Of a stretch of 63,670 bases of DNA, positions 12,057-24,632 are shown piece by piece (position 1 is the first letter of the stretch; the number at the start of each line of letters is the position of its first letter). Both the position numbers and the translations under genes were made by a program. The notes beneath the pieces were generated by a model, which did not search any database, was not told the origin of the DNA, and saw nothing but the letters and a program-made list of their open reading frames with translations. The DNA comes from Phoronis australis (lineage: Eukaryota > Phoronida > Phoronidae), in the NCBI GenBank assembly GCA_002633005.1, contig NMRA01000706.1:36694-100363 (forward strand), read 5' to 3'.

Positions 12057-13158
12057 ATATTTGAACATAAACCAATAGCATTTCGGAATTTCTTGTCGAA
12101 TGCTGGTCATGTTTAGTTTTTGAATCACTAAGATCGCCCAACTACATGTGTACAGACGAAGATACGACAATCTATTCTTTCCGACCGCTCTGGGGATGAC
12201 TACAAGGACTTTCCAGAAACAAAGTAAAGTACCCTCGGTGCCTAAACAATACGAATTTTGATAAATAATAAATTGATTTGCAATTTGAGGGCCAACTATT
12301 AGCAAATATTCACTTTTTGTTGACGTTTGTCGGCACTACTCATTGTGGTGAAATGGCGTAACCACCAGTCACTTTGGACTTCAAGTGACATGAAATCCGT
12401 TAGCGCCAGAGGATTTTTGTGTCTTATTTTGTAGATCTACGATAGCTAAAATGCTCTGAAACCTGTGCCAGCTGAGATACTGGGGTACGAATTTAGCCAA
12501 TCACAATAATCACTAAAAGTACTCATTTCATGCAGCTCTAAAAACAGACAAAAATTATCGAAATCTTTAAAATTTGCATGAATAAAGTAGTCGAAGGTCA
12601 CACCTGATCATTAACATACGTTCAATATTTCCACCTTACGTCCACTGCGTAACGTAACTGTCTCAATTTTACTAAATCTCAACTGCCGCCAGGCTCAAAA
12701 CTTGCAGGAAAAAATCGTATCCATGGAAACCAAAAGAGGCGCTTTGAAAAAAATAAAGGTGGTCTTGAGTCAGTGGGGCCAGTGTCATCACACAGAGAAA
12801 ATATAAAAGAATCTGTGACATAGCGTTTATCACCCTCGGCCTGGTCCATTCGCGAACATGTTCTTAAGGGGCCAAACACAAATACATGTAGGGCTATCAT
12901 GACCCATTTGGTTTCAAGTCATTTTTGCTTGATGTGTCCTGTTAATTGGAACAGTTCAGTCATGTTTCTGAAACATTCACGGCAAGAACATTCGTATAAT
13001 TAAGAATCGTACACTTTCACTGCTACCCACATTGCCTTCTAGTGACCGGCAGTTTTTGATTGCATGACATTAAGTCGAAGAGTGCACTGTTGATATCTGT
13101 AAAATATTTAAATATCTATATCATAGAACTCTCGTCCTCGAAGGCCAACCCCGCACCT

Positions 13159-13567
13159 GGGCCCGGTCTCCAATCTTTTTTACTGGAAATGGAACTCGAA
13201 ATTAGGTTTGGCATTTTCTACTCTACTTTTGGGCGAACTCAAGATAAGTGTCTATTATTCTATGGTCGAGTACACAATAACTTACGGAGATAATTTATTG
13301 CCCCTAGTTCACAGTTTGTAAACCCAATATTAAAGCAATAAGTTCGAGTTTGAACTCGAAATTTCGAGTTTTTACTCGAGTTTGTAGCACGAATATAAGG
13401 GTCTTCAAGGGCAAACTTGAACTAGAAACTCCTATGCATAAACTATAATGTACAGTATTCGAGCACAGTCTGATAACCAATCATCTTAAGTTCTCACAAA
13501 AGGAGCAGAGAAATTGCCAAAAAGAGTTTCGAGATCGTTTCGAGTACAAAGATTAGAGACCAGGCCC
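13159..13567. mobile_element. MITE with GGGCCCGGTCTC ends, copy 1
   Basis: About 409 bp. The left end is GGGCCCGGTCTCCAATC and the right end is the reverse complement, GATTAGAGACCAGGCCC. Sub-terminal TTTCGAGT/ACTCGAAA blocks also face each other. The internal sequence holds repeated GTTCGAG/CTCGAA words. It is close to the copy at 55726-56127. There is no coding capacity, so this is a non-autonomous DNA element. Part of it is counted twice in the assembly (see 13272-14546). Confidence 0.8.
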
Positions 13568-14546
13568 TGACCTATTGTTAGAGCTCTGCCACCCCGAAAC
13601 TAGCCGCAAGGTTTTGCACTGAGAATTTCCGGCTGTCAGCTCGACTGAGTTTTGAGAGTTGTAGTTACCAGATCAAGCCTAATTTCATAGCTTCAGTTTT
13701 ATTTTGCTATTGTTCATAAATCAAGACTCTTGAGGTGCGGTTCCAAAAATCAACGATTTCTTGGCAAAGTTAGTCAACAAACCCGAAAATTACACTTGTC
13801 TGGTCATTCCTTATAAGAACCAATCTGTGGCCTTGGTTGGATGCCGGGAGTAGTTTGGCCTCTGATATCTTTTCAGCTTCAGTCGTAGAACTATTTTCAT
13901 AGGCGGATTTAGGGGGGGGGGGCCNACACAATAACTTACGGAGATAATTTATTGCCCCTAGTTCACAGTTTGTAAACCCAATATTAAAGCAATAAGTTCG
14001 AGTTTGAACTCGAAATTTCGAGTTTTTACTCGAGTTTGTAGCACGAATATAAGGGTCTTCAAGGGCAAACTTGAACTAGAAACTCCTATGCATAAACTAT
14101 AATGTACAGTATTCGAGCACAGTCTGATAACCAATCATCTTAAGTTCTCACAAAAGGAGCAGAGAAATTGCCAAAAAGAGTTTCGAGATCGTTTCGAGTA
14201 CAAAGATTAGAGACCAGGCCCTGACCTATTGTTAGAGCTCTGCCACCCCGAAACTAGCCGCAAGGTTTTGCACTGAGAATTTCCGGCTGTCAGCTCGACT
14301 GAGTTTTGAGAGTTGTAGTTACCAGATCAAGCCTAATTTCATAGCTTCAGTTTTATTTTGCTATTGTTCATAAATCAAGACTCTTGAGGTGCGGTTCCAA
14401 AAATCAACGATTTCTTGGCAAAGTTAGTCAACAAACCCGAAAATTACACTGGTCATTCCTTATAAGAACCAATCTGTGGCCTTGGGTGGATGCCGGGAGG
14501 AGTTTGGCCTCTGATATCTTTTCAGCTTCAGTCGTAGAACCATTTT
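13272..14546. other. Uncollapsed duplicate of about 620 bp around a lone n
   Basis: Bases 13272-13895 reappear from 13926, after an n at 13925, with a few substitutions and a 5-base indel (TTGTC after ACAC). The first copy then ends in a run of G (ATTTAGGGGGGGG), while the second continues into unique sequence. This pattern fits two alleles placed end to end, one carrying an extra G-rich repeat end. Confidence 0.8.
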
Positions 14547-15529
14547 AGACAGCTATCATGTCAGAAAGTTTTCGGGTTTTAAGATCACTGTTGATACAGG
14601 CCGTGCATGTAGTGTTTCACAATTATCCCAGAGATGGCGATCTCAATCTCCTAGTGCCTCAGTTATATATTTTGGAGGCGTTGTCTCGGGGATAAGTCGT
14701 GATTTAATCAACCCCCCCTTTCGGTTGTATTATTTTCATTGGTGGTGTAAAGTTGAGATACTGTCAGGGCCAATCAACTTTCTAGAATTTCGCGGGGTAT
14801 TTATACGTCCGTATAAGCACCAGTTGCCTTATTATCTCCTAGGTTTTCAAATGTATCGTGTGTTGATTACCGGGCTGGTTTTTTGAAGCAAACGCTGTAA
14901 GTTTATTTATTTGGTTACCGTTCAACGTTAGATGCCGATTTTGGATAGCTGTGCATTCGTACATGTAGTTTGCGTTCTGTCAGTGTTGCTGTAAACTGGA
15001 CTATTATTTGTGCTAACCTGGGTATGTTGTTACATTGCAACCCTTGTGCTTTTGCTGAAAGTCAATTACTATATTTACGGATTTGTTGTTGTATGCATAT
15101 TTCTATTTTGTGAACTAGTTTTGCGGAACGCTACAGTAGTTTATAAGAGTTGTCTAGTCTCGGAAGTTTAGTGGTTTATTCCGCCATGTTTTTCCCGAGT
15201 TTCTGTTTTCTCAGGTGCGGTTTCCGTTTGTCAGTAATTAAACATTACGTAGAAGGTGTAACGGTATCGTGGTGGTTGCTTAATGCTAATGTCATACTTC
15301 AGACAGTCAACGTAACTTAGACTAATCTTGTAACGTTTCATATTACCGATATGAACACCGATGCAATGCTATACACCAACTACAAACGATGAACGTAATA
15401 AAGTGTATCGAATGGTAGACGCCTCTTTCTCTATTGCATCAACGTTTGAGCAGAAATAATCGCGTTTACGGAAAAAAGTTACATTTGTGTTTGCATAAAT
15501 TCCGAAAAATTACTGCTTAGCTCAGTTTG

Positions 15530-15578
15530 TGCGTGTGCGTGTCTGTATGTGCGTGCGTGCGCGCGCGTGTATGTGAGT
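15530..15578. repeat. GT/GC dinucleotide microsatellite
   Basis: A run of GTGTGCGTGTCTGTATGTGC type followed by GCGC. It is a simple repeat within intron 12. Confidence 0.8.
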
Positions 15579-16984
15579 AAGTTTGCATATTATTACTTTT
15601 TTCATTTGTTTCTAAAATTCATTTGTGCAATGTTCACCTGTTTTCCAGATGCTGTTTTTTGTTAATTCGATTTCTGAGAAGTAGGGATATTTCTTTCTGT
15701 AGTATTTACCTACATTATACCCGTTAAATATAAATTTAAGAAATAAAGTTTACCTTGTAAAAGAACCCAATCCAGTACTTCATGTTGGTGACAGCATACA
15801 ATGTATATGCCAGTTGCCCGGCTCTTGGCAGACTGTCCCATTTTTTAGTTTTTCTGCCATCCAGCCATACCATCTGATTGTCCACGCTTTTTGACACACG
15901 GCCAAATTGACATTATTATCATATACTATTGAAATTTTCCACGTCACATAGCCAAATTTTCCCAGTCGACTAAAAAGAAGAAACGGGACATTTCATTGGT
16001 TTTTATGGCACCCACAGTTTCCCGTTCAACTGTAAAAACGCTCTCGAGCATTTTTGGTTGTACTATCTCTCGTTCGACAAAAAACTCTGTCGGTTTGTCT
16101 TTTGGTTTGTTGCAGTGAACATTTCACCCTTAGGTTTCGGCTTAGATCACGTGTCACGGTTTTTATCCTGAAGTACCGCTTTTCAGTGCAGTTGTACCGT
16201 TCTCTAGCTGTAATGACTGATGCGACAACAAGTGTTCAAAATACGATTGTCTTTTTTATGAATATATGTTGCAGAGTCCGCTTTCTTTAGTTACATAAAT
16301 TAAAATCGTAAAACATGCGTTGCAATGCCAAATTTCAGATAGTGTACTTGGAGTAGTTTATCGCTTTTTTCGTAAATGCCACTGCATTCTCAATTTTTTA
16401 CTGGAAAATGTACTTGTATTAAACGGAACAAAAGGTCCAGTTAATTATAATAAATAAAAATGCGTAATTTTGGATGAATGCCCGACTAAGGCGGGGGTCC
16501 AAATTCCAAAACCTTTGTCTTTACTGTATAGGGTAGAAATCTTTTGAATCACTAAAATTTTTTCCTTGATGTCTTATCTGGTCATTTATATAAAGTATCG
16601 GGTTCATTTCTTTTTTATGACACTATTACACGCTCTTATTTTTCGCATTTGGTAACACTCTTGGTTTTAAGAATTAAAAAATACATTCAAACAGTTAGAT
16701 ATGCAAAATGATTATTACTTATGAATTAAATTATTTATCCTTTGCTTTTGATATCATCATGAAGAACTGACAAAGGGCTTTCAAGTGATATGGCTCTTAT
16801 GCAATTCTGTAGAAAAACGGCGGAGTTTCGAAAAGTTTTAATGACGGGGAATTCCGTAGCATGTACGGTACATACACCGGAACAAATGAATGCAAACAGC
16901 TCTGACGCATGTGCAGCGCAACCCCAGCAGTTATGAGATATGAGTTGGCATTCCAGGGCTAGAGTTCTACGCCTATATACTTAC

Positions 16985-17878
16985 TGAAGAAGCCACCAGA
17001 CGACACGTGGTACCCGGGTGAACGATTTGAAGGTGCGTGATTTCTTAGCATTGCTGGTTCGATCATTTGTTGCCGCTGTATTTTTGTGTTGACTGGTTGG
17101 TTTGCTATGAGAAAACCGTCATGATGCATATGGGACAAACGTGTTGGTCTGTAAAAATGCCTTGGGGGAGTAGAGTACACGTGACCGTCGTACCCGTAGC
17201 GTGGTCGAGGATTGCAAAGCCACTCTGATGGCATCTCCTGATACGGGCGGATGCTGGCCTGTGGTGCATAAGTATTATGTGACCGCGGCACCGACGGTGA
17301 TGCATTCTGGGATCGGTTACATGTTCTGGATACTCGCCTTGTGTTGTTTGCCTGCAGGGGCATGCTTACAGAGCCGTGAGTTACCAATTGAGAGGGTTGT
17401 GTACTCCGTGCAATACGCCTATCTGACATTGTGCGAAATGCATAATCAGTGGTCAACGGATGATCAAAATAATCTCTGCTTTCTTGATTATTAGCGTCAG
17501 AAAAATCAGTTTTGCACATAGAACTCGATGTTTCATCATCATCTCTGTTCTCTGAAGCAGTTTCGTAGCTTTGCGATGTAAAGCTACCAGAACTACTGCT
17601 ATTTGACCGTCCTGTTACCGACGGCGACCGCCTGTTGTCATAGATACTACTATTATTTTCGTCGTATGCGCCTTCATTGTCGTCAGTATCGTCGTATGCG
17701 TCCTCGCTGTCTTCAAATCCATAGTCACTCTCGTCATTTGTGTAGTCGTCTGCTTCACTCGACTCTTTTCTCGACTTTTTCCTGTCGGCTTTTGGTGATT
17801 TGGAGGGAGTTTCTTTAGATGTTTTAGCCGATGCATTCTTCTTAGGGCATTTCAACCATACACATGGTTTGCCCTGAC
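16985..17878 (-). CDS. Polycystin-like gene, exon 12 (short acidic exon)
   Basis: 894 bases, phase 1 in and 1 out. Acceptor TATTACAG; donor TTCA/GTAAGTAT, which is a strong match to the donor consensus. It opens Gly-Gln-Gly-Lys-Pro-Cys...Lys-Cys, like exon 10 (Gly-Gln-Lys-Trp-Ala-Cys..Cys). A Lys/Ser-rich stretch follows, then a very acidic Asp/Glu/Tyr block (residues about 35-70), then Ser/Asn/Arg-rich sequence ending SSGGFF. No domain or membrane helix seen. I read it as a shortened duplicate of exon 10. In the chain it follows basic exon 11, and its glycine at the splice junction is shared with that exon. Confidence 0.85.
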
Positions 17879-18290
17879 CTGTAATACGAATTGCTAGCCG
17901 TTTAATGTGATGTATTCCTGTGTGACGATACTTGGCATTTTATTCATTGACATATTAGCTTTTGCCTGATAAGGTCATGGAATAGCCGAGCACAAGGAAT
18001 AAAGAAACCCATGCCAATAACTGTCCATCAAGTTAAGTATTCGCCAGAGAACACTGTAAATGGAAAAGTATAACTCGTGAAGTTTTTCGTTGTCATAGAA
18101 ACATGACATTTTGTTTGCTAAAGAGAGAATGCAGAAACGTTGGTTGAAAGACCAAACGTAGATTGTCCCTGAAAATTTAAAGTTTCCAAATGTTCGAATG
18201 CTATGAATTTCGTGATTTGCAACGAATTTGAAAGCCTTAAACTGTTAGAAAGTCCACCGTGAAATATATTCACAATCGATTATTTGCTAC
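17879..18290. other. Intron 11, nothing further seen
   Basis: A 412-base intron between exons 11 and 12 on the minus strand. It shows no repeat or open frame of note. Confidence 0.6.
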
Positions 18291-20174
18291 CTTTCTTGTC
18301 ATCCGTTCCTGGTGAGCACATCGTGAAACACGGGAAGGGCGTACACGGAGGCGGCGGGGGTAGAATAGGCGGTGGAGGTGGTGGCATTTGAAACACACTC
18401 GGCGGTTGTTGGTTGAAGATTTGGTGGATTGATGGCGGAGGTTGCTTTCTGTTCTCCCGAGTATTGTACTTCCGTGGAGGTCTAAGTGGACGCCTGGACT
18501 CTTTTTCAATCATTAGACTTTTTGTCAAGCCTTCTTTACCGGCCAAGGCTGAACCCCCGGTTGTGGTTGTTCCAGCAGTCGTCGCTGTTATCACTTCCGG
18601 ACGTCCAAACATTGTCTTTGCACGAACTGTTCTGTTCGATGAATTGGCACTTCTGAACGCGCTTGCCATTCCTCCGCGCCACAATTCTCTCAATTCATTT
18701 ACTGCCGTATCTCTCTCCTCGTATGTGTCATGGACTACCTCCCTAGGCATCCCTCTCCAGTTTCTCCTAGCGCAAGGTACTTTCTTAATAACAATTCTTT
18801 TCGACCTTTGTTCGCCCAACACGTCATCTTTGTCTTCTTCGTCTTCCTCATCTTCAGTTTGGCTTTTTTTGCGTGTCTTCAAGCCAAGTATTTTTTTCAT
18901 TTTATTTCCAAAGCCACCAGCACTGACATTCCTGTTGGGCGACCAATTTACTTTTAACCCAGACAAGCTTTGCTTATGACGTGACGGATGACCACTCCGA
19001 AAGGAAGGCTTTGTTCTGATGAGGTCAAAGAATGACCGCCTGTCACGATGCTTAATTTCCATTGGTTTTCTCATTCCAGGTGGCCTTTTAGAAAAATCGT
19101 TCGAAGACTTGGGTTTTCCAATAGCTTTGCGTGACATATTGACAATTTCTCTGTCTTTTTCGGTTTTAAGTTGTTTTTTAATATACCTTCGGCTTTTCTT
19201 TAACGATAAAAGTGATGACGACGTTCCCCACGGAAGCCATGAAAGAATACGATCATTATTTTTTTGAAAGTCACTTTTTGTAACAAAACCCAGAGAACTT
19301 TTCACCTGTCTTTCGCGTTGATGTTGTGGGAACTTGCTTGCACCAATCCGTGGATTGTCTTCCTTCTTGAAGTACGAACACTGATTACGTTGATCTGGCC
19401 AGCTTGTTGATGGTCTCAGGACATTCTCAAATCTCTGGATTTTAGATTTAATTTCCGACCTTTTGACTATTTTCTCAAGGGATTCCAGTCGTTTTAATCT
19501 GTCTTGTTTGATGTCTGACGTCACCCTGTGCTTAGTTCGCATTTCTTCACCTACATTTTTTTGTTTGTGGAAAGCGGCACCCCTGAGTTCACTGTCCGTG
19601 TTAATGAAATACTGCATGGGTTGATGTTTCCGAATTTCATTTTCTAGCCATACCACCTTCTTTGCAACTCTTTTAGAAATTTTCCGATTTCTGCTCTTCT
19701 GTCGCCCCTTCAACACTTCGTCCCAGCGCCAAGGTCTCACGAACCATTTATCTGTTTTTTTGCTTTGGTCAGTTCTTATGCTAGCGCCATGTCCTCTTTC
19801 TCCCGTTTGCTTGTCATTGGTATTGAGACCTTTTTTCGTCGTCGATGTTAACTTTCCTTTGCGTTTTACTTGGAAATTCCCCTGTTTAATAGAAGCACCT
19901 TTTCTGTATTGCATTGTTTCCCTGCCATCCCGATGTCCTTCTTTCAGTCTCGTTCCTTCTCGACTGGTTTTAATCACCTTACAGTCATCGATATCCCCTT
20001 GACGGTGTTGTTTCTTTATTCCGCATTTCTCTCTTACATGTTTTTGTCTCCCATTAACAATATACTCTTTGCTTGCTGCCTCTCCTCTGTTAGTCACTTC
20101 TGTACGCTCTTTTTCAGTCGGGTTATGATTGCTGTGGGAATTGTTGCCGGACATAGTTAGCACTGCTCCTTTTA
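18291..20174 (-). CDS. Polycystin-like gene, exon 11 (basic, proline-rich end)
   Basis: 1,884 bases, phase 1-1. Acceptor TTTTTGCAG; donor AAAG/GTAGCA, which is weaker than its neighbours. The protein is Lys/Arg-rich and disordered. Three blocks match exon 9 in order: WLPWG...SLKKSRRYIKK; a VP.ARR...ELRELWRGG block; and RPLRPPRKY followed by FNQQPPSVFQMPPPPPPILP. The last is almost identical to exon 9 over about 25 residues. Poly-proline of this kind can bind profilin, EVH1, SH3 or WW domains; that role is inference. A duplicated copy of exon 9 is the simplest reading. Confidence 0.88.
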
Positions 20175-20404
20175 CTGCAAAAAGTATTTGGACAGTTTTT
20201 TGTGTAACTGGTGATGCCTCAACGCTATTTTTAAAGTAGTATTCACTCTAATACAGCTCTGTGAACGCACAATAACAAGACTATGAACAACAAAATGACA
20301 ATTAGAACAACAACGTAAACAACAACAGCCACGATTCGTAGTGTATTTAATGAAAGCATTTTTCGTTTTATTGGAAGCGCTGAAAAGACTTGTAATTTAC
20401 GTAC
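20175..20404. other. Intron 10
   Basis: A 230-base intron between exons 10 and 11. Nothing else seen. Confidence 0.6.
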
Positions 20405-22021
20405 ATATTTTATTCACTCCAATTTGCCACAAACTTGGTTTTGGTTTTTCCTTATTGGATATCGTCTTCAAAGTGTCATCGTGGCGAACCTGTCTGGCCG
20501 AGTTGTTGGTTGAAACTTTCCGCGCTACTGAAAAATTGTGTCCACAACCCGGGGGCGTGTTTGAATGGAAAAAGTTGTGTAATCGTGCCAAGAGTCTTGT
20601 AGTTTTTTTACGATAGTGGGTTCCGATTGCCTCTAGAGGAATGGCTGATATTTTCGCATCGACCTTCTTCTTTTTCAAGGCTCTGTTTGACTCATCCATG
20701 TACTTAAACGTCCTCAGTAAATTGCGTGCCGTCAATGGAACAAATGCAGCTTCGCTGATACCGCTGATTTGGCAGGCATCTCCAGCACTAAAATTCATTT
20801 CGTATGGGAACCAAACATTGTCCTTGTTTTCTATTACGGTAATGGGCTGTCCGGTGGTTTGTGACGCCGTTTTCAAATGACAGGTCGAAATGGCGTCTCC
20901 GCTACAACTCAAGCTCATTTCAGTTGTTCTATTTAACATGTTTTTCAGATGAATACTTTTACTGCATCCCAAAAGGGAATGCATAAATGACTTTGGATTC
21001 TTTATGAATCTAGTCATATCAGCAAACTTGTCTGAAAACACTGGTTTGGCATCTAAAATAAATGGACAAACAATAGCGTCAGGTACACGTTTTCTTCCTT
21101 TATTCGACTCTGATTTTGGTTCATATGTGTCCATAAACGGGTCTCCGAAGTTGTCGAATCCGACAGATATAGTCCTCAACACTTTCGTTCCTTTCTTCTT
21201 CCCACCCTGATCTCTACTGCTTCTTATACTGTTGTTTTGACGTGGTTGTGAAAAATGCGACCATCCTTTGGAATTGTGTCGAGTTCCTGGAAAGTCGATT
21301 GTTTGTATGATTTCTTTGGATGGTTTCACGCGCCCTTCATTGACGAATGATTCAAGTTTTCTCCAAGCCTGTGTCTTTGCTTTTTGAGGATGCGGGTTAA
21401 TCACAAGCTTTTTCGGACTTCTTGAAATCACTGCCGCTTTGACATCATCGTTCATTTTGTCCGATTTCTCTGAATTTATTGGACTTTGATCTGACGTGCC
21501 ATGCTCATCAGCACTTAATTCATCATCAGATTCTCCTTCTTGGTCATCGGTGTTGTCATTTCTATCGTAATAGTCACTCTCAACTTCATGAACGTCATCG
21601 TCATCTTCATACACACTATCGCTTCCATCGCAGTCGTACTGGTTTGTGCTCGAAACACTGTTGTTGGAATCTGATGCAGTATCTCCAACCACTTGCCCTG
21701 CCTCCTCACTCTCGAATCTCTCTTCGTCGTCACTGAACTCGTCTTCTTCGCCACTTTCAAAGTAGGACAGTGAATCTGTGTTGTCAGTAGTGGTCGTTGT
21801 GATGCTGCAGGAGCAATCAGAAACGCTGTTTGTTTCCAGAGTGTTGGATACAGAAGTGCACCGTCTCGCTCTATGTTTACTTGCGGCAGGTCGTTTGTAC
21901 ATAGACACTTCGCCGTCATTGGAGCAGAAGTAGCTATCCGTGGTCAAGCAGCTGGAGGATCTCTGGCAATTGTTAACATTGTCGTCTTTCTCTTTGCACG
22001 TTCGACATGCCCACTTTTGAC
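20405..22021 (-). CDS. Polycystin-like gene, exon 10 (acidic exon)
   Basis: 1,617 bases, phase 1-1. Acceptor CGTTTAG; the donor that fits phase is ATAT/GTACGT. It starts Gly-Gln-Lys-Trp-Ala-Cys-Arg-Thr-Cys, then has a Thr/Ser run and a long Asp/Glu/Ser block (residues about 60-150). The second half is less acidic and more hydrophobic, around GFDNFGDPFMDTY and FSDKFADMTRFIKNPKSF. That part has weak resemblance to the end of exon 8 (LGFDMFVNP..., VIQNPFSEHL), suggesting an older repeat unit. No membrane segment. Function unknown. Confidence 0.87.
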
Positions 22022-23233
22022 CTAAACGAAACAGTTACGTGGTCACCATACTGAATGGTAACGCTCGGTTGATCGGTACCAAAGTAAGTTGAGTTAACCA
22101 ACGTAAAATTATTTTGAATGTGAATATATTCCACAGCAGAGGCAAGTTCTAGATGAACGGGCATAACAAGCAGAAAACACGCAAATCGCTTATCAACATG
22201 CGCCCACATTGGTGCATCGCAAACGCCATACATACACGGAGGTATTAGGGCCCTACATTTCTATCGGAAACACACGCATCAAGTGATTGCGCTAATTTAT
22301 TTTGAAAAGGATTTTTTCGTGCTTTATCAAAAGTTTTTTCCTTACACCAGGTTCGTTTTCTTGTCATTTTTTCTGTCCTGAAGGATATCTGACTGGTCGG
22401 CATTTTACTTTGGGATTTTTCTGTCAGCACAATTCATGTGAAAATCAGTTTTAATCAAATGAAGGTTGTGTTAGCACTCCGCAGGTAATTGCTTTAATCG
22501 GCATTTTAAATACTTTGCACTCCGTGAAGCGTTTTCAAAATGTCATGGTTGTCATTTTCGGTTGATACCTGTGAATGTGTCGCATTTTGATTAGATATCG
22601 TAATGGTGTGACCTGGCCCCGAAATTATCGTTAGAAACAGGACAGTGCGACATCTCTGGATTCGCAGAAAAGAGCAATAAATTCTGCAATAAGTCACATT
22701 TGTTTCATTACATGTGGCGGAACATACAGTGTAGGTCCTTTCTTATAAACACTGTTCACTGTCCTATTATCTCAGCTGAGTGACACGCAAGCTTTTTCTC
22801 GGACCCACAAACATTGACCACTAACTGCCGCACACCCCGTTTACAGGTGGTATGTGAGTCATGTTTGCAAGTTGGGAGCAGTGTTCTGAGGGTGCAAAAG
22901 TCATGATGTGTGAGGCCGCGTACCACGTTTGCCGGTTGGTGATCTGTGCCTTTGAGTTGGCAATCTTAGCTGAAACGTGCTTTTAAGGGATTAAATATTT
23001 CAGGAATGCGAAAGCCGCACACTAAACGAGGAATTGGAGTGTCTTCTTCCTACTTGATTGGATATTGTTCCTTCTAAATGCATTTGGGAATATTAAAGCG
23101 AATTTAGTGTTCCACCTGCTAGAGCTACGAAAGTCCAATTTGATATAAGGGTGGCAAAAGTCTTTGAGAGGCAGTTGAATTTACTTTACCTTTTCAATTT
23201 AGAGATAATCTGTGAAGGGATGGTATGTTGCTT

Positions 23234-24499
23234 AAAGGCGAAGGCAACCTTTTTCCATGTCATTTTGAGCGAAAATAAGGTTGGTTGGTTATCCTAGACA
23301 TATTTTTCACTTAATTACAGCTTTTNNNNNNNNNNNNNNNNNNNNNNNNNNNNNNNNNNNNNNNNNNNNNNNNNNNNNNNNNNNNNNNNNNNNNNNNNNN
23401 NNNNNNNNNNNNNNNNNNNNNNNNNNNNNNNNNNNNNNNNNNNNNNNNNNNNNNNNNNNNNNNNNNNNNNNNNNNNNNNNNNNNNNNNNNNNNNNNNNNN
23501 NNNNNNNNNNNNNNNNNNNNNNNNNNNNNNNNNNNNNNNNNNNNNNNNNNNNNNNNNNNNNNNNNNNNNNNNNNNNNNNNNNNNNNNNNNNNNNNNNNNN
23601 NNNNNNNNNNNNNNNNNNNNNNNNNNNNNNNNNNNNNNNNNNNNNNNNNNNNNNNNNNNNNNNNNNNNNNNNNNNNNNNNNNNNNNNNNNNNNNNNNNNN
23701 NNNNNNNNNNNNNNNNNNNNNNNNNNNNNNNNNNNNNNNNNNNNNNNNNNNNNNNNNNNNNNNNNNNNNNNNNNNNNNNNNNNNNNNNNNNNNNNNNNNN
23801 NNNNNNNNNNNNNNNNNNNNNNNNNNNNNNNNNNNNNNNNNNNNNNNNNNNNNNNNNNNNNNNNNNNNNNNNNNNNNNNNNNNNNNNNNNNNNNNNNNNN
23901 NNNNNNNNNNNNNNNNNNNNNNNNNNNNNNNNNNNNNNNNNNNNNNNNNNNNNNNNNNNNNNNNNNNNNNNNNNNNNNNNNNNNNNNNNNNNNNNNNNNN
24001 NNNNNNNNNNNNNNNNNNNNNNNNNNNNNNNNNNNNNNNNNNNNNNNNNNNNNNNNNNNNNNNNNNNNNNNNNNNNNNNNNNNNNNNNNNNNNNNNNNNN
24101 NNNNNNNNNNNNNNNNNNNNNNNNNNNNNNNNNNNNNNNNNNNNNNNNNNNNNNNNNNNNNNNNNNNNNNNNNNNNNNNNNNNNNNNNNNNNNNNNNNNN
24201 NNNNNCCGGTACGCAGCAACAGTGTGGCATGTTGACTGACTAGTAAATGAAAGCGAACGACGACGGAACTTAACACAACCGAGGTAGAACAATGACTGAC
24301 TCGGCAGCTCTCACAGTCAGACTATGTGAAAAGAAATTGGCGGGAAGCGCTTGCCTCCTAAATCGTCATTTCCAGAAAAGCGGACGAATAATTAATAAAA
24401 TTACGAAAAGCTGTAATTAAGTGCAAAATATGTCTAGGATAACCAACCAACCTTATTTTAGCTCAAAATGACATGGAAAAAGGTTGCCTTCGCCTTTAA
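23234..24499. mobile_element. TTAA-flanked inverted-repeat element with internal N gap
   Basis: The left arm (about 23234-23325) is the near-exact reverse complement of the right arm (about 24408-24499). Both ends read TTAA followed by AGGCGAAGGCAACC on the inward strand. The 92-bp terminal repeats and TTAA flanks fit a piggyBac-like or similar TTAA-targeting non-autonomous element; the assignment is inference. Most of the interior is missing (N gap). The right part (24206-24499) matches 36888-37176. Confidence 0.75.
23326..24205. other. Assembly gap, 880 N
   Basis: A run of N inside the inverted-repeat element. The true length is unknown. The gap probably arises because the two arms are near-identical. 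Confidence 0.97.
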
Positions 24500-24587
24500 T
24501 TTTAGTGTGTTGTAACAGAAACATATAAAAGTACTGATCCTTAGACATTTTTTTCAACCGTGACTTTACTTAAAAAGGCACTTAACC

Positions 24588-24632
24588 CGCTCTCTCTCTC
24601 CTCTGTCTCTCTCCCTCTCTCCCTCCCTGCCT
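24588..24632. repeat. CT-rich microsatellite
   Basis: Pyrimidine run of CTCTCTCTCC type in intron 9. Confidence 0.8.

Larger units (their letters stand above)
10422..16984. other. Intron 12 of the polycystin-like gene; no exon found
   Basis: About 6.5 kb between exons 12 and 13. It contains the dispersed repeat at 11849-12056, a GGGCCC MITE at 13159-13567, the uncollapsed duplication at 13272-14546, and a GT microsatellite near 15530. I see no open frame with convincing splice sites elsewhere. Confidence 0.6.

Noticed and set aside
18413-18979. Plus-strand frame of 188 codons
   Set aside because: Antisense shadow of exon 11; it gains openness from the proline and lysine codons of the real gene.
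23281-24292. Four open frames of more than 300 codons
   Set aside because: They consist almost wholly of N translated as X.
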